Assembly: GCA_002327525.1 (NCBI GenBank)
Contig: DCWG01000114.1
Location: 1 to 17,555 of the forward strand
Reading direction: 5' to 3'
DNA: 17,555 nt
Source of the DNA: Gammaproteobacteria bacterium UBA2168
GTDB taxonomy: Bacteria; Pseudomonadota; Gammaproteobacteria; Pseudomonadales; Azotimanducaceae
Shown here: positions 1 through 7,043 of the stretch, one piece after another
Layout of the letters: each line of letters starts with the position of its first letter
Position numbering within the stretch: the first letter of the stretch is position 1
Notes under the pieces: model-generated
What the model was told of the DNA's origin: nothing
The model's input: the letters and a program-made list of their open reading frames with translations, nothing else
Database searches by the model: none
Position numbers and translations under genes: made by a program

Positions 1-616
1 CCAACGGCAAGTGCTCGCGCCCGAAGAGCGCTCGCCCCCCGAAGACGTATGTCGGCACGCCGTAGATTCCCGCCGGGTGTAACTGCGCCTGCAGATCGTC
101 GTGCAGAATCCGGCCTTCGCCGCGCTGAAAGTCATCGAAACCCGTCGCATCCACGCCCGCTTTCTCAAGACACCGGGCCACGACTGAAGCGTCCTCTATA
201 TCCAGCTCCCTTCTCCAAAACGGTGGATAAACCGCCTCGAAGTAGTCGCCTAGTGCATCGCGGGCCCGCCCCACGACCCATATAATGCCGATATTGGCGA
301 TGCTCGAGTCCCAGATCTTCTCTGTGCCTTTCAGAATATAGCCCTGGCGTTCGGCGTAGCGACGCGCGTCGCGGTAGGCGTACTTGACGCCGAGCCACTG
401 CGCCGGGCTGCGATCAGACTGCACCACCTTGCCAGCTTTTTTTCGTGCCGAGCCGAGGTAGCTCGGTATATCCAGCGTCAGCGGCCGCCAGTCGAAGGTG
501 GTTCCCAGTTCGGACTCGAGCTTCAGCGTCGGTCTGATGGCGACGAACGCATACGGGCTCTTGATATCCACGTACACGATGAGCGGGGAGCTGCTCTCGA
601 GCGCCTGGTACGACAC
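1..616 (-). CDS. DsbA-family 2-hydroxychromene-2-carboxylate isomerase-like protein (N-terminal part, runs off left edge)
   Basis: Reading the minus strand from GTG at 616 gives an unbroken frame of about 205 codons to the window edge; no stop is seen, so the C-terminus is missing. Near the N-terminus is VDIKSPYAFVA, matching the SPY/SPF segment of kappa-class GST and HCCA isomerases, where a serine replaces the CxxC cysteine of true DsbA. Near the visible end is GVPTYVFGGRALFGREHLP, the usual cis-proline and final helix region of the family, so only a few residues are likely lost. GTG is chosen because AGGAAG lies 4 bases upstream and there is no nearby in-frame ATG. Family members isomerise a chromene carboxylate in naphthalene degradation or act as glutathione-dependent enzymes of unknown substrate. 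The substrate here is unknown. The gene is divergent from the crotonase remnant. Confidence 0.85.
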   Translation of the reverse strand, partial: MSYQALESSSPLIVYVDIKSPYAFVAIRPTLKLESELGTTFDWRPLTLDIPSYLGSARKKAGKVVQSDRSPAQWLGVKYAYRDARRYAERQGYILKGTEKIWDSSIANIGIIWVVGRARDALGDYFEAVYPPFWRRELDIEDASVVARCLEKAGVDATGFDDFQRGEGRILHDDLQAQLHPAGIYGVPTYVFGGRALFGREHLPL

Positions 617-620
617 TTCG

Positions 621-626
621 CTTCCT
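621..626 (-). promoter_or_regulatory. Ribosome binding site deciding the GTG start at 616
   Basis: The minus strand reads AGGAAG, then CGAA, then GTG. It is the only Shine-Dalgarno-like element near the start of this partial gene, and it supports GTG rather than an upstream start. Confidence 0.5.
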
Positions 627-861
627 GTTGTCGATTGTTCAGCGGGCCTCGTTGCGCACGAGATCCACTGGAAAGTCTACCCCGCCTTTGCGTAGGCAGA
701 CAGCGCCTTTGCCCCCGAGCAACGATAACTCACCAACACGCCACGCAGTCGGTTCCGACCCACTTCCGGCGAGCTTCCGGGATATTCAATCCGCAAACCA
801 ACGCGTACTCTCCTGCGATATTCGATTCCCTCTACGCATATGGTCTCGGAGAGTGTCAGGC

Positions 862-978
862 GAACCCGCGGTCGACCACCTGATGGTGCATCTGGCCGGC
901 ATGTTCCAGAGCGAGGATTTCGAGGAAGGGGTAAAGGCGTTTCTGGAGAAGCGCAAACCCAACTTCACGGGTCGCTGA
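862..978 (+). pseudogene. C-terminal remnant of an enoyl-CoA hydratase/isomerase (crotonase)
   Basis: The last ~38 codons before TGA at 976-978 read like the end of a crotonase: FQSEDFEEGVKAFLEKRK followed by PNFTGR, matching the near-universal family ending (SEDxxEGxxAFLEKRxPxFxGR). Upstream in the same open frame (628-861) there is no crotonase sequence: no oxyanion-hole loops and no hydrophobic CoA-binding region. The ~220 N-terminal residues of a normal ~260-residue enzyme are therefore absent. The tail overlaps the 3' end of the convergent serine hydrolase gene by 14 bases. It is almost certainly non-functional. What removed the rest (deletion or rearrangement) is not visible; no IS ends or repeats were recognised at the junction. 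Confidence 0.7.
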
Positions 979-3043
979 TCACCGATTCGTAGATGAGTTG
1001 CACCAGCCCTGGTCGATCGAAGCTCGCTACCGGGTCACCCGTCGCGCCCGGGCAGGTGTTTCTGGCCGAGCAGGTGTCCGGGAAATTGCTGTTGCTGAGC
1101 ACGTAACCCTGTGCCGGCGGGTGCGCGTATCTGGTGAGCAGCACGAGCACCAGATCCTGTTCCGGCCAGACGATGATCCACTGACCATCGAGACCAATTG
1201 CCGCGGCAAGGGTCACCGGTACCGGCACGCCGAAGTAGTTTTCGTTCAGAATCCACCAGTGCAGACCGTAGAACGCGGCGGCGTCTGCCGCGATCAACGT
1301 TTCGTCCACGAATTCCACGGGTAACAGGCGCTCACCATCCCACTCCCCGCGTCGTGCCATCAGCAACCCGAAGCGCGCGAACTGCCGGCTGGACATGTCG
1401 ATACAGCAATACGTCATCGGATTGAGCCCGCTGCGATCGGACCACAGGCCGACCGCTCCCGTATCGATACCGATGGGCGCCAACACACGGTTGATCAGGT
1501 AGTTGTGGGCGTCCATCCCTGTCGCCGCCAGCAACAGCGGTTCGAGCACCTGAGAGCCGCAATTCGAGTACTGAAAAGCGCTGCCCGGCATTCTCACCAG
1601 AGTGCGCGAGATCGCGTAGTCGGTCTGGCTCCATTCCCAGAAGAGATTGCCGCAACCGTTCTCATTCCCCGGCATACCCGCGCGCATGCGCAACAGCTGA
1701 CGGATGGTAATGTCGCCTCGCGATGTATTTCGCCAGGCGCTCACGTACACACTGACGGCATCGTCGAGGGAGGCGATGTGGCCATCCGCAAGCGCCGTAC
1801 CCACGGCCGCGGCGTAGAAGCTCTTGGCCACCGACCAGCTGGTGCCGAGATCCGATGCACCGTACCCACCCGCATAGCGTTCACCAACGACATAGCCGTC
1901 TTTCAACAGAACTGCCCCTTGCAGCGCCTGATCGGTGAACACATGATCGAGAATCGCATCGACATCCGCATCTTTCATCCCGACCTGAGCAGGTGCGGCC
2001 GACTCGAGGCTCCAGTTTTCATAAACTGAACGCGGGCGCTCGATGGCGACACTGGTCGCGCCACGACTCACCCCTGCCAGATCACGAAAACGCACGAACA
2101 CGCGGTGCGCGATCGCGTTCATCAGCACCGGAGCACTGGATGCGGCGAACACACCGAATGTCGCAGTGGTGTTGGCCCCGATCTCCATGGACAGGGGTCC
2201 GGGTGTGGGTATGGACGATTCGGCGCAATGTCCGCTCGCGGAATCGGTTCGGCACAACGACAGTGCGAGCGGCATGGACACACCATTGGTATCCACGGAT
2301 ACGCCGATGGTTGCTGTTGTGCCGATATTCGTGGTCGCCACCGCAAATGCACCAATGCCGTCGGCGCTATCCAGGTGCACAATACCATCGCCTTGTACCG
2401 TCGCGGCCAGGGCAATCACATCAGGGACGAGTTGTGCCGAACTCACCAGGCTGAGGTCGTTCACACCCGCGATGCTGGTCGCATCGGCCGCATTGGTGCA
2501 GCGGAATGCAAAATCCAGTACGTCTTCACTTTCGATGTCCGGGCGCAGCGACAGTACGAAGCTCTGCTGAGCGCCTGCGGCGATGTCGACGGAGTGGTTG
2601 CGTATCCCTACCGGGACGTTGCTGGCCGGATCGGTCACCTGGTAGGCGAACTCTCCCGAGAACGGGGAGTTCGGAACGATGCGGCATTCGTGCGCGTCGA
2701 CGCTGCCCGCATTGATCAGCATGGCGAACACCGTCGCCATGTCTCCCACGCGCACTGACCTGCTGATCGGCAGCACGGCTGCTGCAAGCTGAACACCATC
2801 GCTCGCTGCACGCGGTGGATCGTTTGCGTCGAGCGGAGAATAACCGGCGAGAATCTCTTCGAGATTATTCAGACCATCGCCATCGCGATCGAGATCGGAG
2901 TCGGCCACCAGCGGATCGGTCCCGATCCATGCCTCGTCATCATCAGAGATCCCGTCGCCATCGGTGTCCGTGGCAGCAACTGCAAAACTCACGGCGAACA
3001 GCAGCGAAGCGAACCTCAGTATTGTGATTGCAGGAACACGCAT
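965..3043 (-). CDS. Secreted serine hydrolase (class C beta-lactamase fold) with N-terminal calcium-binding repeats
   Basis: This 692-residue protein has a signal peptide (residues 1-24, ending AVAA). Two thrombospondin type 3-like acidic repeats follow (DTDGDGISDDDE near 26-37; DLDRDGDGLNNLEE near 50-63), then a beta-rich stretch (~80-330) that may be one or two immunoglobulin-like domains, then a beta-lactamase/esterase domain (~345-690). Catalytic motifs are visible: SxxK as S404-V-A-K407, YxN as Y492-S-N494, and a GLDGQ third motif at 617-621 in place of KTG, as seen in EstB-type esterases and 6-aminohexanoate-dimer-hydrolase-like proteins. It is probably a periplasmic or exported esterase, amidase or peptidase; the substrate cannot be told. 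The start codon gives a clean signal peptide, although no strong ribosome binding site precedes it. It overlaps the crotonase remnant at its 3' end and is otherwise monocistronic. Confidence 0.92.
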   Translation of the reverse strand: MRVPAITILRFASLLFAVSFAVAATDTDGDGISDDDEAWIGTDPLVADSDLDRDGDGLNNLEEILAGYSPLDANDPPRAASDGVQLAAAVLPISRSVRVGDMATVFAMLINAGSVDAHECRIVPNSPFSGEFAYQVTDPASNVPVGIRNHSVDIAAGAQQSFVLSLRPDIESEDVLDFAFRCTNAADATSIAGVNDLSLVSSAQLVPDVIALAATVQGDGIVHLDSADGIGAFAVATTNIGTTATIGVSVDTNGVSMPLALSLCRTDSASGHCAESSIPTPGPLSMEIGANTTATFGVFAASSAPVLMNAIAHRVFVRFRDLAGVSRGATSVAIERPRSVYENWSLESAAPAQVGMKDADVDAILDHVFTDQALQGAVLLKDGYVVGERYAGGYGASDLGTSWSVAKSFYAAAVGTALADGHIASLDDAVSVYVSAWRNTSRGDITIRQLLRMRAGMPGNENGCGNLFWEWSQTDYAISRTLVRMPGSAFQYSNCGSQVLEPLLLAATGMDAHNYLINRVLAPIGIDTGAVGLWSDRSGLNPMTYCCIDMSSRQFARFGLLMARRGEWDGERLLPVEFVDETLIAADAAAFYGLHWWILNENYFGVPVPVTLAAAIGLDGQWIIVWPEQDLVLVLLTRYAHPPAQGYVLSNSNFPDTCSARNTCPGATGDPVASFDRPGLVQLIYESVISDP

Positions 3044-3138
3044 TTCGCGATTCTACCCGAACAACTTAAAAAGTGGCTCCCGAAAACGCTGGGGCCGCGG
3101 GTGGTCTCCGCTCTACTGCCGCAGGAAGGTCAATCGGT

Positions 3139-3498
3139 ATGATCTCGAACACGCACGCGTGCGTGCTCGGCAGTGAATGGGGAACGGTCATATCCAGACA
3201 GCGCATCGTGGTTGTCTATGACCCGCGCTACGAGTCAATGGGCGTCTTCTACAACGACTCCGGCAAGGACGTGGGGCACGTCGATTTCTGGGGCCGTTCC
3301 GATCAGGGGAAGCTCGAGCGCGTGGAAACTCTCAACGCACGTGCATACTGGTGCGTCTGGGTCAATTTTTTCCGGAATCAGACGTCAATCGCTGTGGCGC
3401 AGATGAGGCCTTTGACGGGGCAACAAGCGAGTCGGCCGCCCTCGCTCCAGCGACGAGCTAAGCCTCACCACATTGGCAGATCGTACGATTTGCGCTGA
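3139..3498 (+). pseudogene. Possible C-terminal fragment of a DUF3179-like protein
   Basis: An open frame of 119 codons starts at ATG 3139, with AGGAAG about 10 bases upstream. Its middle contains VVVYDPRYESMGVFYN and, later, RAYWCVWVNFFRNQTSI. The latter resembles the W-F/C-x-W-x-x-F segment near the end of DUF3179 proteins, whose function is unknown and which are usually 350-500 residues long. If that match is right, only the terminal portion remains, and the 3' part (after about 3410) looks like non-coding read-through. The frame could instead be a small hypothetical gene or chance. It lies between the divergent serine hydrolase and the MetE-like gene; nothing else was recognised in 3044-3612. 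Confidence 0.35.
3150..3165. repeat. 16-base perfect palindrome
   Basis: The sequence CACGCACGCGTGCGTG is a perfect inverted repeat without a spacer. It lies just inside the start of the fragment at 3139, between the divergent serine hydrolase start (3043) and the MetE-like gene (3613). It could be an operator or a coincidence of CG-alternating sequence. Confidence 0.4.
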
Positions 3499-3612
3499 TG
3501 AGTCCCCCGTATCGCGTTCTCGCGCCACCCTCTAAACCCATATACCCTCACACATCGACGAGGGCTATCGCGATCTTCGCTTTCGCCGAAGGACACAGGG
3601 AGAACGCACGAC

Positions 3613-4824
3613 ATGAAAAACAGCAGCGACCGTATTCGTACGACGCACACCGGCAGCCTTGTTCGTACTCCAGAACTGGTCGAACTGCTGATCCAGGATC
3701 GTCTGGGACAGCCCCCGCAAGAGCGCGTCTACAAACAAACGTTACGCGACGGTGTTCGCGATGTCGTCAAGCGGCAGGCGGCAACCGGCATCGACGTCAT
3801 CGACGACGGCGAATACGGCAAGTCAAACTGGATTACTTATCTCAGCGAGCGCATCCGCGGTCTCGAGCCGGACCTTTCCACTAAAGACATTCCGGCCAAC
3901 TCCGTACGGCTTTGGCCGGAGCCAGAACGCTTCGGAGACTTCTACGACCGCTACGATGAGTACGAATCAGTTCAGTGGCTGCCGGATACGCCCTCCCGAG
4001 AGCAGTATGCGGGAACTCAGGTCGCCGAGTACCGAAATGCCATTTGCACATCGGCACTGGAGTACAAGACCGACGCGCTCGTACGCGACATCGACAATTT
4101 CAAAGCAGCGCTCGAACACGTCGATGTGGACGAAGCATTCATGCCGGTGGTGGCGCCCTGCAGCATGGAACTCACTCCCAACCGGTACTACGGCACCCAG
4201 GAAGAGTATCTCTTTGCGCTCGCAGATGCGTTGAGCGTCGAGTATCGGATGATCGTCGATGCTGGATTCATATTGCAGGTGGACGATGCTTTTCTACCCA
4301 TGCAGCGCTTTCTGATTTTTCGCGACCAGGATTTTTCAGCGTATCGCAAGTGGGCAGAACTGAGGATGGAAGCGCTCAACCATGCCTTGAATGGCATCCC
4401 GGAAGATCGGGTTCGCTACCACGTCTGCTTCGGCAGCCAGAACATCCCTCACACCACGGACCCGGATCTGAAGGAGATCATCGATATCGTATTGATGGCA
4501 AATGTCCAGGCCTACGCCATCGAGGCCTGCAATCCACGCCACGAACACGAGTGGCAACTGTGGCGCGATGTGCAACTTCCAGAGGGGAAGGTCCTCATCC
4601 CCGGGGTCATCTCGCACTCGACCAATATCGTGGAGCACCCCGAACTGATCGCCCTCCGACTGATGAACTTCGCACAACTCGTAGGCCGGGAGAACGTCAT
4701 GGCGGGTTCTGACTGCGGTTTTTCCCAGAGCTGGAACAGCCCCCGCGTTCACTCTCAGGTACAATGGGCGAAGCTCGAGGCCATGGTGGAGGGTGCGCGA
4801 CTCGCCAGCCGGGAATTGTGGTAA
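3613..4824 (+). CDS. MetE-core family methyltransferase (cobalamin-independent methionine synthase catalytic domain only)
   Basis: This 403-residue protein corresponds to the C-terminal, catalytic (beta/alpha)8 half of MetE; the N-terminal half of the canonical ~750-residue enzyme is absent. It begins RTTHTGSLVRTPEL, the typical family opening. The zinc ligands of MetE are all present: H270-V-C272 (YHVCFGSQ), E304 (AIEACNP) and C368 (GSDCGFSQ). A thiol-activating zinc methyl- or alkyl-transfer reaction is therefore likely. Single-domain members include bona fide core-MetE methionine synthases, epoxyalkane:coenzyme M transferase and many uncharacterised catabolic paralogues, so the substrate is open. 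GGGAG about 10 bases upstream supports ATG 3613. Immediately downstream (37 bases) lies a broken paralogue, so this was once a tandem pair. Confidence 0.9.
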   Translation: MKNSSDRIRTTHTGSLVRTPELVELLIQDRLGQPPQERVYKQTLRDGVRDVVKRQAATGIDVIDDGEYGKSNWITYLSERIRGLEPDLSTKDIPANSVRLWPEPERFGDFYDRYDEYESVQWLPDTPSREQYAGTQVAEYRNAICTSALEYKTDALVRDIDNFKAALEHVDVDEAFMPVVAPCSMELTPNRYYGTQEEYLFALADALSVEYRMIVDAGFILQVDDAFLPMQRFLIFRDQDFSAYRKWAELRMEALNHALNGIPEDRVRYHVCFGSQNIPHTTDPDLKEIIDIVLMANVQAYAIEACNPRHEHEWQLWRDVQLPEGKVLIPGVISHSTNIVEHPELIALRLMNFAQLVGRENVMAGSDCGFSQSWNSPRVHSQVQWAKLEAMVEGARLASRELW

Positions 4825-4849
4825 CCAACCCGACCCAGATACAAACCAG

Positions 4850-4856
4850 GGAGTGA
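4850..4856 (+). promoter_or_regulatory. Ribosome binding site in front of a lost start codon (ATA at 4861)
   Basis: A GGGAGTG element sits 4 bases before ATA at 4861. That ATA is exactly in frame with the MetE-like remnant and where its ATG would be expected. It suggests ATG changed to ATA while the ribosome binding site survived. Confidence 0.4.
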
Positions 4857-4860
4857 TTCA

Positions 4861-5212
4861 ATACTCGCGAGCAAAGAGCGTCTTTTCACGACTCACGCCG
4901 GAAGTCTGCCACGCACCGAAGAACTGGTCTCCTTGCAGGTTGCTCAGTCGAGAGGCGAGAAAGTAGATCAGGCTCGTCTGGATGAGGCGGTCAGGTCTTC
5001 CACAGCCCAGGTCATAGAACACCAGGCTAGAGTGGGTGTGGACATCGGCAACAATGGCGAACAGGCTCGCGAAAGCTTCTTCACGTACGTACAGCACCGA
5101 CTGCGGCTTCGACACTGCCGCCGGGTTTCGAGATGTGGCCGAGGAGGTCGTGTGGGCCAAGCTACGGGCGTTGACTGAGGGCGCAGCCGCCGCTTCGAAC
5201 CGCCTTTTCTGA
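4861..5212 (+). pseudogene. Internally deleted MetE-core paralogue
   Basis: The first 80 codons (4861-5100) read as the N-terminus of a MetE-core protein: LFTTHAGSLPRTEELVS, then VGVDIGNNGEQ. At about 5098 the homology jumps into another frame and reads DCGFDTAAGFRDVAEEVVW and WAKLRALTEGAA, the C-terminal cysteine-ligand motif and last helix of the family, ending with TGA at 5210-5212. The central ~250-270 codons, including the HxC and Glu zinc ligands, are missing. The usual start position is ATA, so there are two independent lesions. The short sequence GCACCGACTG at the junction can be read both as the end of the N-terminal block (HRL) and as the start of the C-terminal block (TDC), consistent with deletion between short direct repeats. 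It is related to, but not a copy of, the intact neighbour. Confidence 0.85.
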
Positions 5213-5219
5213 CCCGCAG

Positions 5220-5612
5220 TCATTCAGATGAACGCACCTTCTTCTCGGCGTGGTCCTGATACTCACGGGGTTTGTACTTCCGGTTCTGCTGTGTCCACTT
5301 GCGTATGCGTTCGACGGGAATACCGAATCCCACACCCGCAGAAAAGATGCCCGAGCTCTGCAGTTCGTTGCGCTCGTTCAGCAACCGTTGCCTGCCGAAC
5401 TGCAGGAACAACGAGCCGGCGCTGAAGCCGAGATCGAGACGGACACCATAGGATTTCTGGAACTCCGTCTCGACATGGTCGTAATGCAACGCGTTCAGAA
5501 CCTGCTCGCCTGCAAATCGATTGCCGGAAACACCCTTGTGGATAGACACGCACCAAGCTTGGTGACCGACGAGTCTGAGCACACCATCACCCAGGCCAAA
5601 TAGCACTATCAC
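5220..5612 (-). CDS. Hypothetical protein, unrecognised (possibly a fragment)
   Basis: A minus-strand frame of 130 codons runs from GTG 5612 to TGA 5220. I do not recognise the family. The central part (YGVRLDLGFS, GSLFLQFGRQRL, FSAGVGFGIPVERIRKW) uses mostly C- or G-ending codons, like real genes nearby, and has alternating polar and hydrophobic runs. The tail is charged (KYKPREYQDHAEKK). There is no convincing ribosome binding site and no signal peptide, so it may be the C-terminal part of a decayed gene. The opposite strand also carries an open frame (5250-5603) with a hydrophobic start, but with poorer codon use; I favour the minus strand. Nothing was recognised between 5613 and 5794. Confidence 0.35.
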   Translation of the reverse strand: MIVLFGLGDGVLRLVGHQAWCVSIHKGVSGNRFAGEQVLNALHYDHVETEFQKSYGVRLDLGFSAGSLFLQFGRQRLLNERNELQSSGIFSAGVGFGIPVERIRKWTQQNRKYKPREYQDHAEKKVRSSE

Positions 5613-5794
5613 GATCCCATTCGCACGGCCCGTACGAGGAATTCGACAAATTCAGACCTACACCACACGAACACGCTCACTCGCGTACAGCACGGCTAAC
5701 AAGGCTCCATCGCGTCACGATCAGCGGCCGTGCAACTTGCTTTGTCGCGCCTGCAGTCGTAGCGTCATTGGCTGCCTGAACGGGAGAGATTGAG

Positions 5795-7000
5795 ATGGCT
5801 GCCCTCGACGGACTCAGAATCCTGGATATGACCCAGTACGAGGCAGGCACCGCCTGCACGCAGGCACTGGCGTGGCTTGGTGCCGATGTCGTGAAAGTGG
5901 AACCACCAGGAACAGGGGATCCGGGCCGTGGCGTGTACGATGCCGAAACCCCCGACTCCGAGTATTTCTGCGTGTGGAATGCAAACAAACGCAGTATCGT
6001 CATCGATCTGCGCAAGGCAGAGGGCCGCGAGCTGCTGCTTCGGATGCTGCCCGGCTATGATGTTTTCATCGAAAACTACGGGCCAGGGGTGGTCGAAAAA
6101 CTCGAACTCGACTACGACACCATGAAGGCCATCAAGCCTGATCTGATATACGCGCGGATCAAGGGCTTCGGCACCACGGGCCCATGGGCGGACTATAAAT
6201 GTTACGACATGGTGGCCCAGGCCGCGGCCGGTGCCTTCTCGATCACAGGCAACTCCGACGGTCCACCCATGCGTCCAGGGCCGACGACCGGGGACGCCGG
6301 GACTGGCGTGCAGATGGCACTGGCCATCGCGGCCGCCTACGTGCAGAAGCTGAAGACCGGCAGCGGGCAGCTTATCGAGTTATCCATGCAGGAGGCGATG
6401 ACCTACTACCTGAGAACGGCAACGTCGCAATCGGACTGGGGGGAGAAAGTGGCAGAGCGCACGGGTAATGGCATATTGCCCACGATGTCGCTGTATCCAT
6501 GCAAGCCCGGAGGCGCCAACGACTATCTGTTCATCATGGCCGTCACGCCGCCCATGTGGGAAGCGCTGGCGAACGCCATCGGACGCTCCGAGCTCATCGA
6601 GGATCCGCGTTTTCTCAAATCCAGAGACCGTCTCACGAACCGCGAGGCGCTGACCGAGATCATTTCCGCATGGACCCTGGTACGGGACAAGTACGAGGCC
6701 ATGCGCGAATTGGCCGAGGGCGGCGTCCCAGCGAGCGCCGTGCTCGATACCAGAGACCTGTTTCACAACGCACACATGAACGAGCGGGGATTCGTACAAA
6801 CCGTAGAACACGAGGTGCACGGGAAAGTGAAGGTGCTCGGCTGGCCGGCGCGCATGTCCGAGAGCGAGGTGCCAATAGTGGCCGCACCCCGCCTCGGCCG
6901 CCACTCACGCGAGATTGTCGCGCAAGATCTGGGCCTTGATGCGGCCGAGATAGATTCGCTGATCCAACAGGGCATCATCGACGAGGCGGAATCGCTTTAG
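5795..7000 (+). CDS. Class III CoA transferase (CaiB/BaiF/formyl-CoA transferase family)
   Basis: This 401-residue protein opens with LDGLRILDMTQYEAGTACTQ, then GADVVKVEPPGTGDPGR, the hallmark N-terminal region of family III CoA transferases. The catalytic aspartate that forms the aspartyl-CoA anhydride is D167, in the GDAGTG motif. Length is standard (~400) and the chain has no gap. Such enzymes move CoA between a CoA ester and a carboxylic acid in the cytosol. A GGGAGA ribosome binding site 8 bases upstream fixes the start. The next gene, 43 bases downstream, encodes a 2-hydroxyacyl-CoA lyase. This repeats the Frc/Oxc logic of oxalate catabolism and suggests the transferase activates the lyase's 2-hydroxy acid substrate. 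The actual acid is not known. Confidence 0.93.
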   Translation: MAALDGLRILDMTQYEAGTACTQALAWLGADVVKVEPPGTGDPGRGVYDAETPDSEYFCVWNANKRSIVIDLRKAEGRELLLRMLPGYDVFIENYGPGVVEKLELDYDTMKAIKPDLIYARIKGFGTTGPWADYKCYDMVAQAAAGAFSITGNSDGPPMRPGPTTGDAGTGVQMALAIAAAYVQKLKTGSGQLIELSMQEAMTYYLRTATSQSDWGEKVAERTGNGILPTMSLYPCKPGGANDYLFIMAVTPPMWEALANAIGRSELIEDPRFLKSRDRLTNREALTEIISAWTLVRDKYEAMRELAEGGVPASAVLDTRDLFHNAHMNERGFVQTVEHEVHGKVKVLGWPARMSESEVPIVAAPRLGRHSREIVAQDLGLDAAEIDSLIQQGIIDEAESL

Positions 7001-7043
7001 CGTACGAAGGAACAACATCAACTATTCCGTTAGGGAGAATCTC

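Noticed and set aside
2105..2758. Plus-strand open frame within the serine hydrolase
   Set aside because: It is antisense to the beta-rich part of a convincing gene; no domain or ribosome binding site was seen.
3580..3601. Small hairpin (CTTCG/CGAAG) before the MetE-like gene as a terminator or riboswitch
   Set aside because: The stem has only five pairs, there is no U-tract and no recognisable aptamer elements.
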